60,202 nucleotides of DNA. Origin: Gallionellales bacterium GWA2_60_142 (GTDB taxonomy: Bacteria; Pseudomonadota; Gammaproteobacteria; Burkholderiales; Gallionellaceae). Each line of letters opens with the position of its first letter. Position 1 is the first letter of the stretch. The notes beneath the pieces are model-generated. The model made no database searches, was not told where the DNA came from, and worked only from the letters and a program-made list of their open reading frames with translations. The stretch covers positions 1-60,202 of the forward strand of contig MGWR01000029.1 in assembly GCA_001801085.1 (NCBI GenBank). The letters run 5' to 3'. Below are positions 53,419-60,202 of the stretch, piece by piece. The translations under genes and the position numbers were made by a program.

Positions 53419-55404
53419 ATGATTCCAGAGATAGGCAATTTCGCGTTGATCGTCGGGCTGTTCCTGGCGCTCACGCTGGGCGTGCTGCCCATCATCGGCG
53501 CGGCACGCAACAACGCGGTTCTGATGGGCGTCGCACGTCCGCTGGCCGCCGGGCAGTTCGTGTTCCTTGGTGTCGCGCTGCTCTGCCTGACCTACGCCTT
53601 CGTCGCCAACGACTTCTCCGTGCTATATGTCGCGCAGCATTCCAATACGCAGCTGCCGACGATCTACCGCATTTCCGCAGTCTGGGGCGGCCACGAAGGC
53701 TCGCTGCTGCTGTGGGCGTTCCTGCTGTCCGTGTGGACGCTGGCCGTCGCCCTGTACAGCAAGCATCTGCCGGAAGAAATGGTCGCGCGTGTGCTCGGTG
53801 TGATGGGCCTGATCGCGGTCGGATTTCTGTTGTTCATGCTGATGACGTCGAATCCGTTCGACCGCCTGTTGCCGGCCGCGGCCGACGGGCGCGACCTGAA
53901 TCCGCTGCTGCAAGACCCGGGGCTGGTGATACATCCGCCGATGCTGTACATGGGCTATGTCGGCTTCTCGGTCGCGTTCGCCTTCGCCATCGCCGCATTG
54001 CTGGGCGGACGGATGGATGCCACCTGGGCGCGCTGGTCTCGCCCGTGGACGACCGTGGCTTGGGTGTTCATGACGATGGGTATCGCGCTCGGCAGCTGGT
54101 GGGCATATTACGAACTGGGCTGGGGCGGCTGGTGGTTCTGGGACCCGGTCGAGAACGCCTCGTTCATGCCCTGGCTGCTCGGCACCGCACTGATGCACTC
54201 GCTGGCGGTCACCGAGAAGCGCAACGCGTTCAAGAGCTGGACCGTACTGCTCGCGATCGCTGCGTTCTCGCTGTCGCTGCTGGGCACCTTCCTCGTGCGT
54301 TCAGGCGTACTGACTTCGGTGCACTCGTTCGCGGCCGATCCCAAGCGCGGCATTTTCATCCTGACTTTCCTGGTGATCGTGATCGGCGTATCGCTGCTGC
54401 TGTTCGCATGGCGCGCACCCAAGATCGGTCTGGGCGGTAAGTTCGATCCGCTGTCGCGCGAATCGCTGCTGTTGTCCAACAACGTGCTGCTGTCGGTCGC
54501 CGCTGCCTCGGTGTTCATCGGCACGCTGTATCCGCTGTTCATGGATGCGCTCGGGCAGGGCAAGCTCTCTGTTGGTCCGCCGTATTTCGAGGCGGTGTTC
54601 GTGCCGCTGATGATTCCCATGCTGCTGCTGATGGGCCTGGGCCCGCTGGCGCGCTGGAAGAAAGTCGATGCGCCCGAACTGGCCAGGCGCGTGCGCTGGG
54701 CGTTCGGCGCCGCGCTGGTGATCGCATTGCTGTTGCCGCTGACGATGGGCAAGTGGAGCGTGATGGTCTCGGTGGGACTGCTGCTGGCGTTCTGGATCAT
54801 CGCATCGGTAAGCCTGAGCCTGCGCGAGCGCCTGGCCGGCCGCGACGATTTCATGCAGCGCCTGCGCGGCCAGTCGCTGAGCTATTACGGCATGCAGCTC
54901 GCCCACCTCGGCGTCGCGGTGTTCATCATCGGCGTGACGATGGTGAAGGGCTACGAGACCGAGCGCGACGTGCGCATGGATGTCGGTGATGTACTGAACA
55001 CCGGCGGTTACGAGTTCCGCTTCAACGGCGTGACCGAGGAGCAGGGGCCGAACTATGTTGCGGGCAAGGGCCATGTGACGATCAGCAAGGACGGCAAGGT
55101 AGTCACCGAACTGTATCCGGAGAAGCGCCAGTACAACGTGTCCGGCATGCCGATGACCGAGGCGGCAATCGACACCGGGCTACTTGGGGACCTGTACGTG
55201 TCGCTGGGCGAACCCATCCCGGACAGCAACGGCGCATGGGCCGTGCGCGTCTATATCAAGCCGTTCGTGGACTGGATCTGGGCCGGTTGCCTATTGATGT
55301 CGCTGGGCGGCGTACTGGCGATCAGCGACCGTCGCTATCGCATCCACAACAAGCGATTGGCTGAAGCTAAAACAGAAATGCCGCTGGAGGAGAAGACAGC
55401 ATGA
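53419..55404 (+). CDS. ccmF: Cytochrome c heme lyase subunit CcmF
   Basis: 661 residues, about 14 transmembrane helices. The Trp-rich WWD motif is WGGWWFWDPVENASFMPWLL. Conserved His residues appear in TIYRISAVWGGHEGSLLLW and other loops. Joins heme to apocytochrome with CcmH/I. The stop overlaps the ccmG start by 4 bases. Confidence 0.95.
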   Translation: MIPEIGNFALIVGLFLALTLGVLPIIGAARNNAVLMGVARPLAAGQFVFLGVALLCLTYAFVANDFSVLYVAQHSNTQLPTIYRISAVWGGHEGSLLLWAFLLSVWTLAVALYSKHLPEEMVARVLGVMGLIAVGFLLFMLMTSNPFDRLLPAAADGRDLNPLLQDPGLVIHPPMLYMGYVGFSVAFAFAIAALLGGRMDATWARWSRPWTTVAWVFMTMGIALGSWWAYYELGWGGWWFWDPVENASFMPWLLGTALMHSLAVTEKRNAFKSWTVLLAIAAFSLSLLGTFLVRSGVLTSVHSFAADPKRGIFILTFLVIVIGVSLLLFAWRAPKIGLGGKFDPLSRESLLLSNNVLLSVAAASVFIGTLYPLFMDALGQGKLSVGPPYFEAVFVPLMIPMLLLMGLGPLARWKKVDAPELARRVRWAFGAALVIALLLPLTMGKWSVMVSVGLLLAFWIIASVSLSLRERLAGRDDFMQRLRGQSLSYYGMQLAHLGVAVFIIGVTMVKGYETERDVRMDVGDVLNTGGYEFRFNGVTEEQGPNYVAGKGHVTISKDGKVVTELYPEKRQYNVSGMPMTEAAIDTGLLGDLYVSLGEPIPDSNGAWAVRVYIKPFVDWIWAGCLLMSLGGVLAISDRRYRIHNKRLAEAKTEMPLEEKTA

Positions 55405-55928
55405 TGCGATTCATATTGCCGTTCGTCGTGTTCGTGGTGCTCGCGGTGTTCCTGTTCGTGGGCCTGAACCTGAATCCGCGCGAAGTACCGTCGCCGCTGG
55501 TTGGCAAGTCGGCCCCCGCGTTTACTCTGCCGCAACTGCACGAGCCGGCCAAACAGTTCTCGCCGGCTGACATGAAGGGCCAGGTCTGGTTGCTGAACGT
55601 GTGGGCATCCTGGTGCGTGTCCTGCAAGGAAGAGCACCCGGTGCTGATGGAGTTGTCGCGCCGGAACATGGTGCCGATCTATGGCCTGGACTACAAGGAC
55701 AAGCAGGCTGATGCCGAGCTGTGGCTGAAGAAGGGCGGCGACCCGTATGTGCTCAGCGTGGCCGACGCGGAAGGTCGCATTGGCATCGACTACGGCGTGT
55801 ACGGCGTGCCCGAGACCTACGTGATCGACAAGCAGGGCGTGATCCAGTACAAACAGATCGGGCCGGTGACGCCGCAGAGTCTGACCGAAAAAATCCTTCC
55901 ACTGGTAGCGGAGCTGCAAGCGAAATGA
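55401..55928 (+). CDS. ccmG: Thiol:disulfide interchange protein CcmG (DsbE)
   Basis: 175 residues. One N-terminal anchor; thioredoxin fold with C72-C75 in WASWCVSCKEEHP. Reduces the heme-binding Cys of apocytochromes. GVPETYVIDKQG contains the cis-Pro loop. Starts and ends in 4-base overlaps. Confidence 0.95.
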   Translation: MMRFILPFVVFVVLAVFLFVGLNLNPREVPSPLVGKSAPAFTLPQLHEPAKQFSPADMKGQVWLLNVWASWCVSCKEEHPVLMELSRRNMVPIYGLDYKDKQADAELWLKKGGDPYVLSVADAEGRIGIDYGVYGVPETYVIDKQGVIQYKQIGPVTPQSLTEKILPLVAELQAK

Positions 55929-56416
55929 GATACCTGCTGATATTGATGTTGAGCCTGCTGCCGGTGTTTGCACATGCCGGCGAGGCCAAGGACATGGCCG
56001 AAGACCCGGTGCTGGAACAGCGCATGATAGGCCTGGCCGAGAAACTGCGTTGCCTGGTGTGCCAGAACGAATCGCTGGCCAGCTCGCATGCGGAACTCGC
56101 CGAAGACCTGCGCCGCGAAGTGCGCGAGCAGATGCAGAAGGGCATGACAGACCAGGAGATCATCGACTATCTGGTCTCGCGCTACGGCGACTTCGTGCTG
56201 TACGACCCGCCGGTGAAGACCTCCACGCTGGTGCTGTGGTACGGCCCGTTCGCGCTGCTGCTGATCGGCGCGGGTGTGCTGGTCTACCAGTTGCGCAAGC
56301 GCAGGAGCCAGATCGCTGAACCTCAAATCTCCGCGGAAGATTCGCGCCGCGCGGCTGAGCTGCTGGATCAAACGAATTCGCCGGAAGAACTGAACAAGAA
56401 AGACAGGCAAGCATGA
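55925..56416 (+). CDS. ccmH: Cytochrome c maturation protein CcmH (CcmL-like)
   Basis: 163 residues. Signal peptide ends AHA. LRCLVCQNES (C43, C46) is the redox motif; DPPVKTSTLVLW leads to one C-terminal transmembrane helix (about 100-120). Short CcmH form without the TPR domain, which is in the next gene. Overlaps ccmG and ccmI by 4 bases. Confidence 0.95.
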   Translation: MRYLLILMLSLLPVFAHAGEAKDMAEDPVLEQRMIGLAEKLRCLVCQNESLASSHAELAEDLRREVREQMQKGMTDQEIIDYLVSRYGDFVLYDPPVKTSTLVLWYGPFALLLIGAGVLVYQLRKRRSQIAEPQISAEDSRRAAELLDQTNSPEELNKKDRQA

Positions 56417-57675
56417 CTTTATTCTGGATAGTCTGCGCAGTGCTGCTGGTGATCGCACTGCTGTTCCTCGTGCTGCCGCTGTGGCGCGCGACCGCCAACA
56501 ACAACGACGTGCTGCGCGATGCCGCCAACCTCGAAATCCTGCGCGACCAAGCCGCCGAAATGGAGAAGGACCTGCATAACGGTCTGCTGACTCAGGAGGC
56601 CTACGAGCAGGGCAAACTCGAATTGCAGGCGCGCCTGCTGGACGAGGTCAAGACTACCGGCCAGGGCGAGAAGCTCGCACACAATCCCGCGCGCAAGCTG
56701 GCGGTGATTTTGGCTGTGCTGCTGCCGCTGTTCGTCGTACCGTTCTACTTCGTCGTCGGTAACAGCAAGGCTCTGCTGCCGCAGGACGAACTGGCGGTTG
56801 CCGACGGCTTCGGCGTGATCCGTTCCGAGGCCGCGCTACAGGAACTCGAAAAGAAGATGGAGCGCCTGCCGGAGAATCCGGACGGCTGGGTGGTGCTGGC
56901 GCGTTCCTATAGCGCAATGCAGCGTTACCCCGATGCGGTGCGCGCCTACGGCAACCTGGTCAAACTGGTGCCGAACGAGGCGCAGTTGTGGACCGACTAC
57001 GCCGATGCGGCCGCGATGAACAACAACCAGTCGCTGCTAGGCGAACCAACCAAGTTCCTTAACAAGGCGCTGGAACTCGATCCAGACAACACTTCTGCGC
57101 TGGCATTGTCCGGCTCGGCGGGGATGGAGCGCGGCGACTACTATGCAGCGGCCCTCCACTGGCAAAAGCTGGTCGACCTGCTGCCGCCGGACTACCCGGA
57201 CATCCAGATGATTCACGAGGGCATCAAACAGGCCAAGGAGTTCCTGGCTATGCAGAAGGGCGGCAAACAGAAGCTGGCGCAACTCGAAAAGATGAAGGGC
57301 GCAGCCCCTGTCCAGCCGGCGACCGATCCCGCGCAGGCGATCACTGGCCGCGCATCGTTCGCAGCGGGCATGGCCGGCATGGCCGCCCTGACCGACACCG
57401 TGTTCATCCTCGCGCGCGCCGCGAACGGCCCGAAGATGCCGCTCGCCGTGTTGCGCAAACAGGTAAAGGACTTGCCGCTGGAATTCACGCTGGACGACAG
57501 CCTGGCGATGCAGCCCGAACTGAAACTGTCCGGCTTCGACGAAGTGGTCGTCATCGCCCGCGTGTCCAAGTCCGGTAGCCCGATGGCCCAGCCCGGCGAC
57601 CTGGAAGGCAGTGTGCAGGCGGTCAAGCCGGGAAGCAAGAACCTGAGTCTGGTGATCGACCGGGTCGTAAAGTAA
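56413..57675 (+). CDS. ccmI: Cytochrome c maturation protein CcmI
   Basis: 420 residues. Two N-terminal transmembrane helices (about 3-25 and 98-115) around a helical loop, followed by TPR-like repeats (NPDGWVVLARSYSAMQRYPDAVRAY) and a C-terminal beta part (VFILARAANGPKMPLAVLRKQ). Binds apocytochrome c and presents it to CcmH/F. The stop lies at the edge of repeat copy B. Confidence 0.93.
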   Translation: MTLFWIVCAVLLVIALLFLVLPLWRATANNNDVLRDAANLEILRDQAAEMEKDLHNGLLTQEAYEQGKLELQARLLDEVKTTGQGEKLAHNPARKLAVILAVLLPLFVVPFYFVVGNSKALLPQDELAVADGFGVIRSEAALQELEKKMERLPENPDGWVVLARSYSAMQRYPDAVRAYGNLVKLVPNEAQLWTDYADAAAMNNNQSLLGEPTKFLNKALELDPDNTSALALSGSAGMERGDYYAAALHWQKLVDLLPPDYPDIQMIHEGIKQAKEFLAMQKGGKQKLAQLEKMKGAAPVQPATDPAQAITGRASFAAGMAGMAALTDTVFILARAANGPKMPLAVLRKQVKDLPLEFTLDDSLAMQPELKLSGFDEVVVIARVSKSGSPMAQPGDLEGSVQAVKPGSKNLSLVIDRVVK

Positions 57676-57985
57676 CTCGCAAACCTACTGCGCGGCTCGA
57701 TTTACCCGCAAGGGGCAGGCCGGTGGGTGCCCCGGCGGCTTCGCCGCCACCCATCCGCTCGCGGCGTTGCGCGGTGTCGGTTTCGGCATAACGCGCTTTG
57801 CGCATTAGCCTACACCGCAACTTCGTTGTCGAAATCCGGGGCCGCGTAGCGGCAGACTGTAAGTACATTCCGGTTTCTGCGCTGACCAGCGACTTGGCTG
57901 GCGTTCTTTGCCAGCTTAGTCGATTGGCCATGCAAAGCTCCGTGCGCCTTGCACTCAAGCCGCTCGCTACGGTTTGTGAGCTACT
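57671..57985. repeat. Palindromic repeat family, copy B
   Basis: Arms AGTAACTCGCAAACC (57671-57685) and GGTTTGTGAGCTACT (57971-57985) pair at 13 of 15 positions. Core TACTGCGCGGCTCGA... to ...AGCCGCTCGCTAC as in copies A and C. It carries two extra modules absent from A: a hairpin with GGCGGC-ttc-GCCGCC (57734-57748) in a 57700-57758 insert and a GACCAGCGACTTGGCTGG block near 57880-57940. The left arm contains the ccmI stop codon. Confidence 0.75.
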
Positions 57986-58010
57986 TTCATTTTTCCTGTA
58001 ACGCTTGAAA

Positions 58011-58043
58011 AACGGCATCCCTCGAAAGACGGATGCCGTTTTT
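58011..58043 (+). terminator. Intrinsic terminator of the ccm cluster
   Basis: Stem AACGGCATCC (58011-58020) and GGATGCCGTT (58031-58040), 10-base loop, followed by TTT (T-run 58039-58043). It is 24 bases after the end of repeat copy B. The A-run before the stem allows partial use from the other strand. Confidence 0.85.
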
Positions 58044-58182
58044 GTTGTGGGCGCGCGCCGCAGGCAATGCATTTGACAGGCCATTCCGCGCGACATAGGA
58101 TTCGTCGCGACACATGGCGTGCGACAGAACCGACAGATATCCAGCACGCTATGCCGTATCCCAATCCGATATAGCCATCAGG

Positions 58183-59337
58183 ATGTTAAACGCGCCGATC
58201 ACGTCTCGCTCCACTGCATCGCCGGATATCCGGCCCGGTGCGACGCCGCGCGAGCTGCGCTGTACCGGCGAGTGGCTGTTGCGGTCGGCGGCGCAGATCG
58301 ATGTGCGCATCGATGCCTGCCTGAGCGTGATGCCGCTGCCAACCGGCGGAGAAATGCTGATCGATGCACAGGCCGTCACCGCGCTGGACACCTCGGGCGC
58401 ATGGCTGTTGCATCGCACCCGGCGCGATCTGGAACTGGGTGGTTGCACGGTGAGCTTCACCGGACTGCGGCCCGAGTTCGAAGCGCTGCTGCGACTGATC
58501 GCTACGCGCACGACACCTGCCACTCATGGGCCGCAGTCAGAACCCGGTGCGTTGAACCGCATCGGCGGCAAGGCATGGGAGAGTCTGCTTGGCGCGTTCG
58601 GGCTGCTGTCCTTTCTGGGCGCCAGCGCGATCGCGCTGATGCGCGAACTGGTGCAGCCGCGTCGCATCCGCTGGAAATCCATCCTGTACAACCTGCAAAC
58701 CGCCGGTGTGGCGGCGCTGCCGATCACCGGCCTGCTCGCCTTCCTGCTCGGCATTGTCATCGCCTATCAGGGTGCGGAGCAGTTGAGCCGCGTCGGCGCG
58801 AACATCTATATCGCCGATCTGGTCGGTCTGTCGATGGTGCGCGAGCTCTCGCCGCTGATCACCGCGATCATCATCGCGGGCCGTTCCGGTTCGGCCTACG
58901 CGGCGCAGATCGCCACAATGAAAGTGACCGAGGAGGTCGACGCGTTGCGCACTATCGGCATAGCTCCGATCGACCTGCTGGTGCTGCCCAAGGTGATCGC
59001 GCTGGTGATCGCGCTGCCGCTGCTGACGGTCTATACCGACATCATGGGCATACTCGGCGGCATGGTGATGGCGCGCGCCCAGCTCGATGTCGGCTACGCC
59101 ACCTTCATCGACAGGCTCGACGAAGCGGTCAGCCTGACCTCGTTCCTGATCGGCATCGGCAAAGCCCCGGTATTCGCGGTGATCATCGCGCTGGTGGGCT
59201 GCTATCAAGGCTTCCAGGTGAGCGGCAGCGCCGAGAGCGTAGGTCAGCAAACCACGAAGAGCGTGGTGCAGGCGATCTTCCTAGTGATCCTCGCCGATGC
59301 GCTGTTCTCCATCGCATTCAGTTGGCTGAACATATGA
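58183..59337 (+). CDS. mlaE: Phospholipid ABC transporter permease with STAS domain (MlaE-like)
   Basis: 384 residues. The first 105 residues are a STAS-like domain (MLIDAQAVTALDTSGAWLL), fused to an MlaE permease with the GLSMVRELSPLITAIIIAGRSGSAYAAQ segment (in parts) and about five helices. In E. coli the STAS protein MlaB is separate. Start at ATG 58183 is not well supported: a longer frame begins at 58114. Overlaps mlaF by 4 bases. Confidence 0.85.
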   Translation: MLNAPITSRSTASPDIRPGATPRELRCTGEWLLRSAAQIDVRIDACLSVMPLPTGGEMLIDAQAVTALDTSGAWLLHRTRRDLELGGCTVSFTGLRPEFEALLRLIATRTTPATHGPQSEPGALNRIGGKAWESLLGAFGLLSFLGASAIALMRELVQPRRIRWKSILYNLQTAGVAALPITGLLAFLLGIVIAYQGAEQLSRVGANIYIADLVGLSMVRELSPLITAIIIAGRSGSAYAAQIATMKVTEEVDALRTIGIAPIDLLVLPKVIALVIALPLLTVYTDIMGILGGMVMARAQLDVGYATFIDRLDEAVSLTSFLIGIGKAPVFAVIIALVGCYQGFQVSGSAESVGQQTTKSVVQAIFLVILADALFSIAFSWLNI

Positions 59338-60146
59338 GCGCCGCCGCCGACACCGCCGTGAATTCCGAAGCGGATGACGCCGTCATCGATATTCGCGGCC
59401 TGAACACGAGTTTCGGCGACGCGGTCGTGCATCGCGACGTGAACCTTACGGTGCGCCGCGGCGAGATATTCGCGCTGGTCGGCGGCAGCGGCTGCGGGAA
59501 ATCGACGATGCTGCGCGAGATCATCATGCTGCAGCAGCCGGTGTCGGGCTCGATCCGGGTGTTCAGCAGCGAGGTGGTCGGGCTCTCCGACGAGCAGGCG
59601 CTGCCGTTCCGGCGACGCTGGGGCGTGATGTTCGAGCGCGGCGCGCTGTTCAGTTCGCTCACGGTGACGGAGAACGTCGCGATGGTGATACGCGAGCACA
59701 CCGATCTCGATCCGTCGCTGGCAGATGAGATGGCCGCCCTCAGGATCGCACTCACCGGCCTGCCGGCCGACGCCGGACGCAAGTACCCGAGCGAACTCTC
59801 CGGCGGCATGCGAAAACGTGCGGCGCTGGCGCGCGCGCTGGCGCTCGATCCCGAGCTGCTGTTGCTGGACGAGCCAACGGCAGGCCTCGATCCCTTGAGT
59901 GCGGTCGGCATCGACGAACTGGTGCGCAACTTGCGCGATGCGCTCGGCCTGACCATTATGATGGTCACGCACGACCTCGACTTGTTGTGGCGCGTCGCGG
60001 ACCGGGTTGCGGTGCTGGGCGAAGGGCGTATTCTGGGCGTGGGGACGATGCAGGAACTGTCGCGCTCGGAAGACGCGACGATACGGGAATATTTTCACGG
60101 CCCGCGTGGGCGGGGAGCGATGGAGCAGGCATGGAATCGAAAGTGA
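59334..60146 (+). CDS. mlaF: Phospholipid ABC transporter ATP-binding protein MlaF
   Basis: 270 residues. Walker A GGSGCGKST, signature LSGGMRKRAALARAL, Walker B LLLLDEPTAGLDP and H-switch MVTHDLD. Drives phospholipid transport with MlaE and MlaD. Start overlaps the mlaE stop (ATGA); overlaps mlaD by 16 bases. Confidence 0.93.
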   Translation: MSAAADTAVNSEADDAVIDIRGLNTSFGDAVVHRDVNLTVRRGEIFALVGGSGCGKSTMLREIIMLQQPVSGSIRVFSSEVVGLSDEQALPFRRRWGVMFERGALFSSLTVTENVAMVIREHTDLDPSLADEMAALRIALTGLPADAGRKYPSELSGGMRKRAALARALALDPELLLLDEPTAGLDPLSAVGIDELVRNLRDALGLTIMMVTHDLDLLWRVADRVAVLGEGRILGVGTMQELSRSEDATIREYFHGPRGRGAMEQAWNRK

Positions 60147-60202
60147 ATCTCGCGGTGGTCGGACTCTTCGTGCTGATACTCGGCGGGCTGCTGATCGGCG
60201 GC
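60131..60202 (+). CDS. mlaD: MlaD-like MCE protein, N-terminal part
   Basis: Only the first 24 codons are inside the window: MESKVNLAVVGLFVLILGGL, an N-terminal anchor helix as in MlaD/MCE proteins. The rest lies beyond the right edge. Overlaps the mlaF end by 16 bases in another frame. Assigned by position and anchor only. Confidence 0.75.
   Translation, partial: MESKVNLAVVGLFVLILGGLLIGG

Noticed and set aside
58119-60146. 675-codon frame covering mlaE and mlaF
   Set aside because: Only its last 270 codons are MlaF; the front part is an off-frame reading of mlaE.
1-60202. tRNA, rRNA, tmRNA genes, CRISPR arrays, prophage or integrase
   Set aside because: Looked for conserved T-loop, 16S/23S segments, regularly spaced repeats and integrase-like proteins; none was found by eye.

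Overview
The window reads as a GC-rich (about 60% by eye) betaproteobacterial chromosome segment, most likely from the Nitrosomonadales/Gallionellaceae (Sideroxydans- or Gallionella-like). That placement is inference from gene content and order: smpB next to ratA-ratB, rnm-like PHP gene next to yciO, trpS-scpA-scpB, surE-pcm-nlpD, a complete ccmABCDEFGHI cluster, type IV pilus minor pilins with pilY1, and a STAS-MlaE/MlaF/MlaD lipid transporter. No rRNA, tRNA or CRISPR array was seen. Most of the window is core chromosome with short intergenic gaps; the accessory signals are concentrated in repeats, one low-GC gene and a few remnants.

Layout. 1-7 kb: an unidentified C-terminal fragment, the rRNA helicase DbpA, a LemA plus two TPM-domain proteins, alanine dehydrogenase, and an HDOD protein translationally coupled to a metallo-beta-lactamase-fold enzyme. 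7-11.4 kb: a signalling block (sensor kinase, response regulator with PP2C phosphatase output, HD-GYP phosphodiesterase). 11.4-21.5 kb: SthA, then minus-strand genes for a spermidine-synthase-like protein, a Lon-family protease and an overlapping trio of DNA glycosylase, macrodomain and ceramidase-like membrane protein; then CYTH-CHAD, RlmM and a TRIC-type membrane protein. 21.6-32 kb: HAD phosphatase, SppA, LMW phosphatase, MsrA, a low-GC HEPN-like gene, SmpB, a broken ratA, ratB, PHP, YciO, M50 protease, TrpS, ScpA, ScpB. 32-38.8 kb: SurE, Pcm, NlpD, a radical SAM enzyme, a small Cys-containing protein, Rep helicase and a DUF455 protein. 38.8-49 kb: a MASE1/HisKA_2 kinase with an ANTAR regulator, then a pilE-fimT-pilVWXY1 cluster. 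49-58 kb: a FabMG-like reductase (opposite strand) and cytochrome c maturation genes. 58-60.2 kb: Mla-type lipid transport genes running off the edge.

The most notable signals are: (i) a dispersed repeat family with three copies (23980-24180, 26954-27097, 57671-57985), whose core is conserved while the outermost arms differ completely between copies yet stay self-complementary within each copy, and which sits on or beside stop codons; (ii) ratA with an out-of-frame internal deletion whose native C-terminus and ATGA junction with ratB are still readable in another frame; (iii) an IS200/IS605-like double-hairpin remnant; (iv) a EutVW-like HisKA_2/ANTAR pair placed upstream of the pilus cluster, whose 300-base leader carries two tandem stem-loops; (v) four beta-rich repeats inserted in PilY1.
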